NCBI GenBank assembly: GCA_944372465.1
Contig: CALVZG010000038.1
Coordinates: 1-40,568, forward strand
DNA from: an uncultured Clostridia bacterium
Lineage (GTDB): Bacteria; Bacillota; Clostridia; Christensenellales; UBA1242
DNA: 40,568 nt
Direction: 5' to 3'
Both the position numbers and the translations under genes were made by a program. Below the pieces are notes generated by a model that saw nothing but the letters and a program-made list of their open reading frames with translations, did not search any database and was not told the DNA's origin. Of the stretch, positions 14,823 through 23,075 are shown in pieces. Positions within the stretch are counted from its first letter, which is position 1. Each line of letters starts with the position of its first letter.

Positions 14823-14851
14823 ATTATAATCTTTTATGTTTGACTAGTCAA
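14823..14851 (-). promoter_or_regulatory. Promoter of tRNA-Leu
   Basis: Minus strand TTGACT (14846-14851), 17 bp, TATAAT (14823-14828), about 27 bp before the predicted tRNA start region. The -35 sits inside a 12-bp palindrome TTGACTAGTCAA (14840-14851). Confidence 0.75.
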
Positions 14852-14948
14852 TGATTTGCCTAATTCTTACTGACCATTTTAAGTAAATAAAAAATCTTTT
14901 AAATTTGACAACATTCATCATTTGGTTATTCAATATTATAAAATAACT

Positions 14949-14978
14949 TTGACTATCCAAAATAAAATATGTTATAAT
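14949..14978 (+). promoter_or_regulatory. Promoter of the ABC transporter operon
   Basis: TTGACT (14949-14954), 18 bp, TATAAT (14973-14978). The predicted start near 14985 leaves a leader of about 63 nt ahead of the ATG at 15048. This argues against any start codon upstream of 14985. Confidence 0.65.
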
Positions 14979-15047
14979 CTTTTTCAATCTATATATACCT
15001 TAACTTATTTAATATTAACATTATTATCATTTTATCAAGGAGTTACA

Positions 15048-15764
15048 ATGTTAGAAATTCAGTCGTTAACTAAAAAGTTTGGAGAAAAAATTGCCGTAAA
15101 TGAAATGTCTTTGAAAGTCGAAGATGGACAAATTTGTGCTTTTATTGGGCATAATGGGGCAGGTAAAACCACGACATTAAGATGTATTGCTGGCATCATT
15201 GATTTCGATGATGGTAAAATTTTTGTCGATAATATTGATGTTAAAGAAAATCCTATAGAAGCAAAAAAAAATATTTCTTATATACCTGACAACCCTGATT
15301 TATATGAACATTTAAGAGGAATAGACTATCTAAATTTTATTGCTGATGTTTTTCAAATGAACAAAGATGAAAGAAAAGCAAAAATTGAAAAATACTCTAA
15401 AAGATTTGATATATATAATGACTTAAGTTCAGTCATTTCAAGTTATAGTCATGGCATGAAACAAAAACTTGCTTTGATATCTGGACTTATCCATAACCCA
15501 AAAGTTTTATTGCTTGATGAACCTTTTGTAGGCCTTGACCCAATAAGCAGTCATGAATTCAAATCTATTATGCAGGAACTTGCTAATAATGGAGTAACAA
15601 TTTTTTATTCTACGCATGTTTTAGATGTGGCTGAAAAAATTTGTTCTCATGTGGCTATAATTAAAAATGGAAATCTTATTAAACATGGTACAATGCAAGA
15701 AATAACGAATGATAATAGTCTTGAAAATATATTTTTGGAGCTTGAAAATGAAAAACACATTTAA
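15048..15764 (+). CDS. ABC transporter ATP-binding protein
   Basis: 238 residues. Walker A GHNGAGKT (34-41), signature YSHGMKQ (133-139, a variant of LSGGQ), Walker B VLLLDEP (153-159) and the switch histidine H190 in STHVLD. Length and order are those of an ABC-2-type export ATPase. The frame is open 42 codons further upstream, but those codons lie over the promoter; the ATG at 15048 has AAGGAG 5 nt before it and starts the conserved domain (MLEIQSLTKKFGEKIAV). The permease start overlaps its last 17 bases, so the two are translationally coupled. The substrate is unknown. Confidence 0.93.
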   Translation: MLEIQSLTKKFGEKIAVNEMSLKVEDGQICAFIGHNGAGKTTTLRCIAGIIDFDDGKIFVDNIDVKENPIEAKKNISYIPDNPDLYEHLRGIDYLNFIADVFQMNKDERKAKIEKYSKRFDIYNDLSSVISSYSHGMKQKLALISGLIHNPKVLLLDEPFVGLDPISSHEFKSIMQELANNGVTIFYSTHVLDVAEKICSHVAIIKNGNLIKHGTMQEITNDNSLENIFLELENEKHI

Positions 15765-17340
15765 TTTGGCTTTTATTTATTTTAAACAAACCCTTTCACA
15801 GATGTTTAAAACAAAAAAACGAGCAAGTGCACTTTCTAACTCATTTTTAGTTTTGGCTATTTTTATCGTTGTGGCTTTTGCTATGGGATTTGCTTATTAT
15901 GGAACAGCAGAACAATTCAAAGCTATCGGGCACCCTGAATTTATACTTGTAGTAGGACTTATGTTTTCTTCATTTTTTGTGCTTATGCTGACAATTCATG
16001 AATCTCAAAGCAATTATTATAAAACTAAAGATTATGATTTGCTTGCAAGTTTGCCTATAAAAAATTGGTCAATCATATCTGCAAAATATCTTAGTTCTTA
16101 TTTTGTAACATTTATTTATAGTTTTATAATAGTTTTTCCTGCCTATATTATATATTTTATGTTTTGCCCAATTACATTTTATTCTATTTTATATATCATT
16201 ATTTCTTTTTTCTTTATACCTACATTTTCTCAACTTGTCGGCTCTTTACTTGCATTTATAGTTAGTTTTATAACATCTAAATTAAACAACAAAAAAATAG
16301 TAAATAGTATATTAACTATTGTCATTACTGTAGGTTTTATTGTTTTTATATATTTTCTTAATAGCGGATTAATGCAAAATTTATTTATTGAAGGAGTCCC
16401 TCTATGGATTAAAATTGTCTTTCCTCATATAAACTTTTTGTTTATTTCCGTTATTACTGGTTCATTTATAGACTTCATTATTTTTATTATTCTAACAACA
16501 TCTTTTGCTGTCATAAGTATAGCAATCGTTACAATAGGATATAAAAAAATCAATTCAAATCTGCTATCAAGCAGTGCAAAGAAATCAAAAAAGCCTTTGT
16601 CTTATAATCAATTTTCTATTTTTAAATCACTTATAAAAAAAGAAGCTAAAACATTTTTTAATACCCCTATATATTTTATTAATTCAATTATCGGACCTAT
16701 TTTGGTGATTGTGCTTGCAATATCTATGGGAATAGGTGAAAAACAAATCTCCATGACTTTGGATTCATCTTTCCCTTCTGAATATTTTATAATTATGTAT
16801 GTTTGCTTTTCTTCTATGTGTTTAGGTATTGGAGTCCCTACTTCAGCCTCTATCTCAATTGAAGGTAAAAAGTTTTATTTGCTGAAATCTTTACCTATTC
16901 CAATAAATACTATTTTAAACGCTAAACTAGCGTTTAACTTGATATTAAATATTCCATTTGTTATTTTAAGCAGTATTATATTTATATGTATTACCTCTTG
17001 TTCTTTAACACAATCAATATTTATTATTTTGATACCACTTATAAGTATGTTAGCATTTTGTGGACTTGGATTATTAACAAATCTCAAGTGGCCAAAACTT
17101 GAATGGACAAATGAAGCACAAGCAGTAAAACAGAGTTTCAGTTTATTAGTATCAATGATGAGTGCAATCGTGATATCAATCTTGCCATTTTTAATATATT
17201 TTTCTTTATTTAATGAAATTTCTTCTGTGATTAATATTAATGAGTATTTTGCAATTTATTTGGGATATATTGTAATTCTGGGTATAATTTTTTACTCTTT
17301 ACTCTATACTCACGGCAAAAAATTATATAATAAAATATAA
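15748..17340 (+). CDS. ABC-type exporter permease
   Basis: 530 residues with about twelve hydrophobic helices in two similar halves separated by a basic cytoplasmic stretch (around 270-300, SSSAKKSKKPLSYNQF). This is the layout of large ABC-2-like permeases of the putative ABC exporter group. The first half has the ESQSNYYKTKDYDLLASLPIK coupling segment and the second half SASISIEGKKFYLLKSLPI, which look like duplicated contacts to the ATPase. The start at 15748 is chosen for TGGAG upstream and because the 13 codons before it lie within the ATPase gene. Partner of the preceding ATPase; cargo not predictable. Confidence 0.85.
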   Translation: MKNTFNLAFIYFKQTLSQMFKTKKRASALSNSFLVLAIFIVVAFAMGFAYYGTAEQFKAIGHPEFILVVGLMFSSFFVLMLTIHESQSNYYKTKDYDLLASLPIKNWSIISAKYLSSYFVTFIYSFIIVFPAYIIYFMFCPITFYSILYIIISFFFIPTFSQLVGSLLAFIVSFITSKLNNKKIVNSILTIVITVGFIVFIYFLNSGLMQNLFIEGVPLWIKIVFPHINFLFISVITGSFIDFIIFIILTTSFAVISIAIVTIGYKKINSNLLSSSAKKSKKPLSYNQFSIFKSLIKKEAKTFFNTPIYFINSIIGPILVIVLAISMGIGEKQISMTLDSSFPSEYFIIMYVCFSSMCLGIGVPTSASISIEGKKFYLLKSLPIPINTILNAKLAFNLILNIPFVILSSIIFICITSCSLTQSIFIILIPLISMLAFCGLGLLTNLKWPKLEWTNEAQAVKQSFSLLVSMMSAIVISILPFLIYFSLFNEISSVININEYFAIYLGYIVILGIIFYSLLYTHGKKLYNKI

Positions 17341-17423
17341 AAAATTATTATTTAATAAGATTAAATTTTTATAAATTGAAACAACTTATAATATAATAAA
17401 AATAATTTGAAAATAATTCGTAT

Positions 17424-17465
17424 AAAAAATAGTAATAAAAGCATTTTATTACTATTTTTTTATAT
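17424..17465. terminator. Bidirectional terminator between the ABC operon and trmN6
   Basis: AAAAATAGTAATAAAA (17425-17440) and TTTTATTACTATTTTT (17444-17459) form a 16-bp stem with a 3-base loop and T-runs on both strands. Confidence 0.8.
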
Positions 17466-17545
17466 TTTTTATTATATTTTTAAATAATTAAAATAATATT
17501 GTTATATTTTTTATTTTTTATATTTTTTAATTATTAAATAATTTT

Positions 17546-18280
17546 CTAATTATTAAAATATCTTGTATGTAAAATATTCAAATATTCTCCATTTATGTCG
17601 TTAGTTTCTAAATGTGGAAGGACTTCTACTCCATGCTTGCCCCCCTTAACTGCTTCAATTATTACAAGAATAACTTTGCCTTTGCCATTCTCTGTAAAAA
17701 ACATCCTTTTGGGTTCAAGATTATTTTCAACTAATGTATATATAAGTTCAGCAGTTCGATTTGCTGTATAAACTACATAAAATCGGCCATTAAATTTCAA
17801 AAGATTGTATGCCGTTTTGCAAAGATCTCCAATTGGCAACATTTCATCATGTCTTGCTTTATCCTTAATTGGATTTTTCCCTCTTGCAATATCATTTCTC
17901 ATATATGGCGGATTAGAAAATACAACATCAAAAGACTCCCCTTCAAAGTGCTGTTTAAAATTTCTCACATCATCACTGACAACACAAATTTTATCTTCAA
18001 GGTCGTTCATTAATACATTCTTTTCAGCAAGTCGTGCCATTTCATCTTGAATTTCAAATGCATAAATTTTATCAAATTCAGTTTTTGCACTTAAAAGTAT
18101 TGAAATAACTCCACAGCCTGCACCTATTTCTACACACTTGTCATTTTTCTTTAATTTGATAAAATTTGCAAGTACTACAGAATCAGATGTAAATGTATAA
18201 AAATTTTTATTTTGAATAATTTTTAAGCCTTTACATTGCAAATCTTCTAATCTTTCATCTTTTGATAAATTTACTTTCAT
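17546..18280 (-). CDS. tRNA1(Val) adenine-37 N6-methyltransferase family (TrmN6/YabB)
   Basis: 244 residues. The SAM-binding motif EIGAGCGVIS is at 51-60 and the adenine N6-methylase motif NPPY at 123-126. The N-terminal YTFTSDSVVLANF pattern is typical of the YfiC/TrmN6 group (YabB in Bacillus). It methylates N6 of A37 in a tRNA; valine is the E. coli substrate, and the substrate in Bacillota may differ. GAGAGGGA precedes the ATG. It is the last gene of a holB-ricT-trmN6 cluster, an order conserved in Bacillota, here without the intervening yabA and without rsmI downstream. Confidence 0.88.
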   Translation of the reverse strand: MKVNLSKDERLEDLQCKGLKIIQNKNFYTFTSDSVVLANFIKLKKNDKCVEIGAGCGVISILLSAKTEFDKIYAFEIQDEMARLAEKNVLMNDLEDKICVVSDDVRNFKQHFEGESFDVVFSNPPYMRNDIARGKNPIKDKARHDEMLPIGDLCKTAYNLLKFNGRFYVVYTANRTAELIYTLVENNLEPKRMFFTENGKGKVILVIIEAVKGGKHGVEVLPHLETNDINGEYLNILHTRYFNN

Positions 18281-18353
18281 ATTCCCTCTCTAATGATTTA
18301 AAATCAAATCTATATAAATAAATTTAATTAAATTATTTAAAATATCATAATTT

Positions 18354-19160
18354 TTAATTTTTAAGTTCACTTATAGAATACTCTTTAAGTTCGCTTGAGT
18401 CTTCATCTTCAAACTTAACTGTAACAACCTGCTTTAAGATATCATTATAGATAACTTTACCCTCTCCATCTGGTGTTTTGACTATACTATTAACTTTGGG
18501 CATTATTTTAAGGACTTCGCTATAATACTGATTTTCATAAGCAAGACAGCACAGCATTTTGCCACAAATTCCGCTTATGCTGTTTGGGTTTAAACTTAAA
18601 CCTTGATTTTTTGCCATTTTGATTGAAATATGGTCGTCAATATCAAAACCTTTATGGCAACAACATTCAAGACCGCAAGGTCCATATCCTCCTAATATTC
18701 TTGCTGTATCTCTAGGCCCAATCTGCCTGAGTTCTATCCTAACCTTATATTTTTCAGCAAGCAATTTAACCAAATCTCTAAAATCTACTCTATTTTCAGC
18801 AGTAAAATTTATAGTAAGTCTAGAAAAATTATAATTGCACTCAACTGATATAACTTTCATATCAAGAGATTTATTTTTGATAATATCTTTTATTTCAGGT
18901 AAGTATGTTTCTGCTCTCTTTTGATTTTCTTTTGCAGCCTTTATCTCTGCATCACTTGCTTTTTTTATAACATTTTTTAAAGGTTCTACAAGTTCTGACT
19001 CGTCAATTAGAAACTTTTCTTTGACAATTTTGACAATATCTTTGCCCTTTTCTGTATCAACAATTACCAAGTCATTTAGATGTAAATCTAATTTATTAGG
19101 ACTAAATGAATAACTATGACTTCCATTATTGAATTTTGCTTGAACTACTTCTATTTGCAT
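18354..19160 (-). CDS. ricT: PSP1-domain regulatory protein RicT (YaaT)
   Basis: 268 residues. The PSP1 domain includes the cysteine-rich core GGYGPCGLECCCHKG (158-171) and GICGKMLCCLAYE (197-209), giving Cys162, 166, 167, 168, 199, 204 and 205, the residues linked to iron-sulfur binding in Bacillus RicT. RicT joins RicA and RicF in the complex that helps RNase Y mature mRNAs and affects sporulation and competence in Bacillus. GGAGG lies about 10 nt ahead of the ATG inside the end of holB, and the genes overlap by 10 nt. RicA and RicF genes are not in the window. Confidence 0.93.
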   Translation of the reverse strand: MQIEVVQAKFNNGSHSYSFSPNKLDLHLNDLVIVDTEKGKDIVKIVKEKFLIDESELVEPLKNVIKKASDAEIKAAKENQKRAETYLPEIKDIIKNKSLDMKVISVECNYNFSRLTINFTAENRVDFRDLVKLLAEKYKVRIELRQIGPRDTARILGGYGPCGLECCCHKGFDIDDHISIKMAKNQGLSLNPNSISGICGKMLCCLAYENQYYSEVLKIMPKVNSIVKTPDGEGKVIYNDILKQVVTVKFEDEDSSELKEYSISELKN

Positions 19161-20104
19161 ATAAATTTAACCTCCAAAATATTAAGTAACATATTTTCTA
19201 AAATTGTTGTTCTATTTACATTGTAAAATTTTTCTTTAACCGCTTTATCAAAAACTTTTTGTAATTCACAAATTGCTTTCATGGTATAATTATCTTTAAT
19301 TTTTATAAATTCATCTTTAATTTGTGGCAATCGAAGAATTGGTATGTTGTTTTTAATTGCAATAATATCTTCAAGTGCTATAGAAAGAATCTCCATTATT
19401 AAATCAAAATATTGACTATTATTAATTAAGTCTTTTGCATAAAAAAGGACATCTTTGCTTGAACTCATTTTTGTAAGAACGGAAATTGTACTTTGAAAAA
19501 TTGAGGTGAGATTTTTTATTTTTGATAACTTCTCTGCTCTGCCTAAATAGCCATCACAAAGACTTAAAATAAGTTGTTCGTTTTCTTCCCCTTTCAAAAA
19601 ATCTTTTATAACATTTTCATTTATTTTTCCAAGTTCGAATTTGTTACAACGCGACCTTATTGTAGGAAGAACAAGATTAATATTTGTGCAAGTTAAAATT
19701 ATAAATACATTTTTAGGTGGCTCTTCAAGAAGTTTAAGAAGTTTATTTTGTGCACTTTCCATAGAGTTGTCAAAATCTTTTATAATGAAAACTTTTTTAT
19801 CTCCTTGAATAGGCGAAGCATAACTTTCAAAAACTATTTCTTCGCTATCACTTACAAGTAATTTATCCTTTTGCGGATATATTTTTAAATCTGGATGGGA
19901 ATTAGCAACAACCCTTAAATAGTTTTCATTATCTATAAATTCTCCATTATTCAAAATAATACTCGCTATCAATCTAGCCATATCAAAAGAATAAAGGTTA
20001 TCTTTTGAAATCAATAAGATTGATTTTGATAGACTACCCTTTTGTGCTTCTTTCAAAATTATGTTAAAATCTTTTGTTTTTGATATAACATCAATTATTT
20101 CCAT
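19151..20104 (-). CDS. holB: DNA polymerase III, delta-prime subunit
   Basis: 317 residues. The N-terminal RecA-like domain lacks a functional Walker A, as usual for delta-prime. Typical delta-prime features are ESAQNKLLKLLEEPP (116-130) and the SRC motif at 151-153, which acts on the neighbouring ATPase subunit. It is part of the clamp loader that puts the beta clamp on primed DNA. It is followed by ricT and trmN6, as in other Bacillota. No Shine-Dalgarno site precedes the ATG; instead an extended -10 is placed so that transcription would start at the ATG itself. Confidence 0.88.
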   Translation of the reverse strand: MEIIDVISKTKDFNIILKEAQKGSLSKSILLISKDNLYSFDMARLIASIILNNGEFIDNENYLRVVANSHPDLKIYPQKDKLLVSDSEEIVFESYASPIQGDKKVFIIKDFDNSMESAQNKLLKLLEEPPKNVFIILTCTNINLVLPTIRSRCNKFELGKINENVIKDFLKGEENEQLILSLCDGYLGRAEKLSKIKNLTSIFQSTISVLTKMSSSKDVLFYAKDLINNSQYFDLIMEILSIALEDIIAIKNNIPILRLPQIKDEFIKIKDNYTMKAICELQKVFDKAVKEKFYNVNRTTILENMLLNILEVKFICK

Positions 20105-20110
20105 AAAGAT

Positions 20111-20119
20111 ATTTTATCA
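20111..20119 (-). promoter_or_regulatory. Extended -10 promoter placing +1 at the holB start codon
   Basis: Minus strand TGATAAAAT: TG, one base, then TAAAAT (20111-20116). Seven nt further is the A of the ATG at 20104. No good -35 is seen at 17 bp. A TTGACA at 20127-20132 is too close to pair with this -10. Confidence 0.4.
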
Positions 20120-20254
20120 CATTTCTTGTCAATAAATAAAGTGTTTTTTATAATAAATAAAAAATAAAAGCAAAAATACATTATAATATAAAAAAAACAA
20201 TCATTTGATTTTATCTTTATTGTTTTAATGCTAAAATAATTTTAAGGAGATAAC

Positions 20255-21829
20255 ATGACAAAACTTCAAAATATAGCAAAAATAGCAAAAAAATTAGGCC
20301 TTAAGAAAAAAAATATAGATTGTTATGGCAATTATATGGCAAAAATAAATGAAATCAAAATGAAATCAAAAAAAGGAAAACTTATTTTGATTTCCTCTAT
20401 AAACCCAACAAAATTTGGTGAAGGTAAAACTACAGTTGCTATAAGTCTTGCAGATAGTTTAAAAAGTCTAAAGAAAAAAGCAATTCTTGCCTTAAGAGAA
20501 CCATCTCTTGGACCTGTTTTTGGTGTAAAAGGTGGAGCAACCGGCGGAGGAAATGCAACAATTGAGCCGAAAGATAAAATAAATCTACATTTCACAGGCG
20601 ACTTTCATGCAATAACTTCTACTAATAATTTACTTTGCGCTTTAATTGATAATCACTTATATCATGGCAATAGTCTTAATATTGATGAAAATAATATATT
20701 ATTTCATAGATGTATTGATATGAATGATAGGGCATTGCGAGAAATTACTATTTCACAAGAAAAATTAAATAATAATGTAGAAAGAAAAGAAAATTTTGTT
20801 ATTACTGCTGCAAGCGAAATTATGGCAATACTATGTTTGTCAAAAGATATTGAAGAATTAAAATCAAGATTAGGGGATATTTTAATAGCCTATTCTAAAG
20901 ACAACAAACCCCTCTTTGCTAAAGATTTAAAAGCAGAAAATAGTATGGCTATACTTTTAAAAGATGCAATAAAACCCAACCTCGTTCAAACATTAAATGG
21001 TACTCCTGCTATAGTTCATGGAGGGCCTTTTGCCAACATAGCACATGGTTGCAATTCATTTTTAGCAACTGATTATGCTTTAAATTTAGGTGATTATTGT
21101 ATCACAGAAGCAGGATTTGGGGGAGATCTAGGAGGTGAAAAATTTTTAGATTTTAAATGTCGATTAAATAATTTTAATCCAAACATAATAATTTTAGTTG
21201 TAACAATCAAGGCTTTAAAAGCACATGGAACTGATGGCGCTCTTGAAAAGGGATTTGAAAATTTGCAAAAACATTTATTAAATTTTAAAAATATTTTTAA
21301 TAAAAATGTAATAATAGCAATTAATAAATTTGATAATGACAATGAAAAAGATATAAAAGCGATAATAGAATATTGCAAACAATTAAATTTTAAAGCGGTT
21401 GTATCTTCCCCTTATTTTAACAGCAAATTAGGCTGTGTTGAACTTGCAAAAGAAGTGATAAAATTATGTGAATACGATAATTCACCTTTAAAATTTTCAT
21501 ATGACTTTAATGACAGCATTAAAAATAAAATATCAGATATTGCAATTAAAGTTTACGGTGCAAAAAAAGTTGTTTTCTCAAAAAATGCTTTAAAAAAGAT
21601 AAAGTTATATGAAAAACTAGCAAAAGGTTTTGCTGTTATAATTGCAAAGACTCAATATTCTTTGTCAGATAATGAAAAACTTCTAGGTGCTCCCCGAGAT
21701 TTTATTTTTCATGTTCAAGATGTAGAAATAAAAAATGGAGCAAAATTTATAGTTGCCAAGGCAGGCAAAATAACACTTATGCCGGGGCTCCCTGCTCACC
21801 CAAATTCAGAGAAAATGGAATTAGATTAA
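20255..21829 (+). CDS. fhs: Formate-tetrahydrofolate ligase
   Basis: 524 residues, slightly shorter than the usual 550-560. The N-terminal P-loop is PTKFGEGKTT (51-60). Family signatures LREPSLGPVFGVKGGATGGG, INLHFTGDFHAI, HGGPFANIAHGCNS, EAGFGGDLGGEKF and the C-terminal ITLMPGLPAHPNSEKM are all present. The enzyme makes 10-formyl-THF from formate, ATP and THF. In anaerobes this feeds purine synthesis or the methyl branch of C1 metabolism. AAGGAG precedes the ATG. Other C1 genes (folD, fchA, metF) are not nearby, and no THF riboswitch is visible upstream. Confidence 0.96.
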   Translation: MTKLQNIAKIAKKLGLKKKNIDCYGNYMAKINEIKMKSKKGKLILISSINPTKFGEGKTTVAISLADSLKSLKKKAILALREPSLGPVFGVKGGATGGGNATIEPKDKINLHFTGDFHAITSTNNLLCALIDNHLYHGNSLNIDENNILFHRCIDMNDRALREITISQEKLNNNVERKENFVITAASEIMAILCLSKDIEELKSRLGDILIAYSKDNKPLFAKDLKAENSMAILLKDAIKPNLVQTLNGTPAIVHGGPFANIAHGCNSFLATDYALNLGDYCITEAGFGGDLGGEKFLDFKCRLNNFNPNIIILVVTIKALKAHGTDGALEKGFENLQKHLLNFKNIFNKNVIIAINKFDNDNEKDIKAIIEYCKQLNFKAVVSSPYFNSKLGCVELAKEVIKLCEYDNSPLKFSYDFNDSIKNKISDIAIKVYGAKKVVFSKNALKKIKLYEKLAKGFAVIIAKTQYSLSDNEKLLGAPRDFIFHVQDVEIKNGAKFIVAKAGKITLMPGLPAHPNSEKMELD

Positions 21830-22040
21830 AAAGGCTTAATAAAAAATTAAAAGAATAATAAATTAAATTAAATTAAATAAAAAATAAGAAAAAAAATAAA
21901 AAAGCAAAAAAATAGGCTTTTTATAAATATTATAAATAAATATTAAAAATTGAAGAATTAAAATAAAAAATTAAAAAATTATTCTTTTATTTTATTGTTA
22001 TTTTTTAATTTTTTTCTTTTTATTTTTTTGTTTTTTATTT
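21830..22040. other. Strand-asymmetric A-run/T-run region between convergent genes
   Basis: The left part (to about 21970) is very A-rich and the right part (about 21975-22060) very T-rich on the plus strand. It includes a terminator-like stem (21899-21922). Transcripts from either side would end in U-rich tracts. The T-rich part also encodes the Lys-rich tail of the lipid kinase. No gene is seen. Confidence 0.5.
21899..21922 (+). terminator. Terminator downstream of fhs
   Basis: AAAAAGC (21899-21905), a 10-base loop, GCTTTTT (21916-21922). The stem is short but lies in a run of A and T. Confidence 0.5.
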
Positions 22041-22967
22041 TTAATCTTTTTGTTTTTTATTTTTAATTAATTTTTTTATGTTTGGCACAATAATAGTTAT
22101 ACCTCCTTTTATAACTTCAAAATCAAAACTCCCTGCACCAATCTTTTCTCCATCCAAATTTATAATAGTATCAGATGTGGTTTGAATATTAAATTTATTT
22201 AATTGTAAATGTTTAACACTTTTTGTAGATTTGTTCTTTATCCCTTTTAGAAAGAAGATAGCAACTTTGCAAATTGCCGAAAAATTTACTTTATCTTTGC
22301 TACTTTTTATTAAAATAATATCGACTAATCCGTCATTAAGCATTGCCCTTCTATTGATTTTAAACCCTGCCACGCTTCGTGAATTTACAATAAGCATAAG
22401 AGCGAATTTTCCTTCTACCTCTCCATCATCATAACTTAATTTTAATTTTACTGACGGAGTAGTAAACATTTTTTTTGTAGCATGCAGTGCATAAGCAATC
22501 TTCCCCATTTTTTTCTTTTGATTTTGGTCGGTAGCATAACTTGTTTCTGTAAACAGTCCACTACAACAAACATAAATTCCATATCTATCATTCATTTTAA
22601 AGATATCGTGTTTAAATTCTTGACCATTTAAAATATTATTTACTGCTTTTTTTATGTTCCTCGGAATGCCTAAACTATGAGCAACATCGTTTACCGTGCC
22701 TGAAGGAATATATCCTATTTTTGGTTTGTTTTTCAATCGGCATATGCTGTTTATAGCCTCATTAAGCGTTCCATCTCCACCAGCCACAACTACTAAACTT
22801 ACTTCTTCCCCCTTTTGAAGTATAATCTCTCCAATATGCCCGCTATATTTTGATTGATATACTTCAACATTAAATTTGCCCTCTAATAGTTTGACTATCT
22901 CTTTTTCATGTTTTTTAATTTTCCCTTTCCCGCTAAGAGGATTATATACAAAAATACACTTATCCAT
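22041..22967 (-). CDS. Diacylglycerol kinase-family lipid kinase (YegS/BmrU/DgkB type)
   Basis: 308 residues from the chosen ATG. The DAGK catalytic domain begins at once with FVYNPLSGKGK (6-16). The nucleotide-binding loop GGDGTLNE is at 63-70 and GYIPSGTVNDVAHSLGIP follows near 85-102. The C-terminal beta domain ends with NLDGEKIG and a Lys-rich tail. Members phosphorylate diacylglycerol or related lipids at the membrane. A TTG six codons upstream is possible, but it falls in the spacer of the promoter (22975-23003), so ATG 22967 is preferred. No ribosome site is present and +1 is predicted at the ATG. Divergent from the YitT gene. Confidence 0.9.
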   Translation of the reverse strand: MDKCIFVYNPLSGKGKIKKHEKEIVKLLEGKFNVEVYQSKYSGHIGEIILQKGEEVSLVVVAGGDGTLNEAINSICRLKNKPKIGYIPSGTVNDVAHSLGIPRNIKKAVNNILNGQEFKHDIFKMNDRYGIYVCCSGLFTETSYATDQNQKKKMGKIAYALHATKKMFTTPSVKLKLSYDDGEVEGKFALMLIVNSRSVAGFKINRRAMLNDGLVDIILIKSSKDKVNFSAICKVAIFFLKGIKNKSTKSVKHLQLNKFNIQTTSDTIINLDGEKIGAGSFDFEVIKGGITIIVPNIKKLIKNKKQKD

Positions 22968-22974
22968 ATAATTA

Positions 22975-23003
22975 TTTATACTCAAATTAGTTAATTAAGT
23001 CAA
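22975..23003 (-). promoter_or_regulatory. Promoter placing +1 at the lipid kinase start codon
   Basis: Minus strand TTGACT (22998-23003), exactly 17 bp, TATAAA (22975-22980). The expected start is at about 22968, one base before the ATG at 22967: a leaderless arrangement. Confidence 0.65.
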
Positions 23004-23059
23004 TAATTAATTAAAATATTAAAAAATTTGTATTTTTATTTTTAAAAATAAGCAAAAAA

Positions 23060-23068
23060 TGTTATATT
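23060..23068 (+). promoter_or_regulatory. Extended -10 placing +1 at the yitT-like start codon
   Basis: TG, one base, TATATT (23063-23068). Seven nt on is position 23075, next to the ATG at 23076. The -35 region is weak. No Shine-Dalgarno site is present. Confidence 0.4.
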
Positions 23069-23075
23069 CAATAAT

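Noticed and set aside
14922-15047. Upstream 42-codon extension of the ABC ATPase
   Set aside because: It covers the promoter (14949-14978), and AAGGAG precedes the ATG at 15048.
20127-20132. TTGACA upstream of holB as its -35 box
   Set aside because: It is only 10 bp from the TAAAAT -10 and has no good -10 at 16-18 bp.
20160-20254. THF or purine riboswitch ahead of fhs
   Set aside because: The gap is short and AT-rich, with no visible conserved stem or core sequence.
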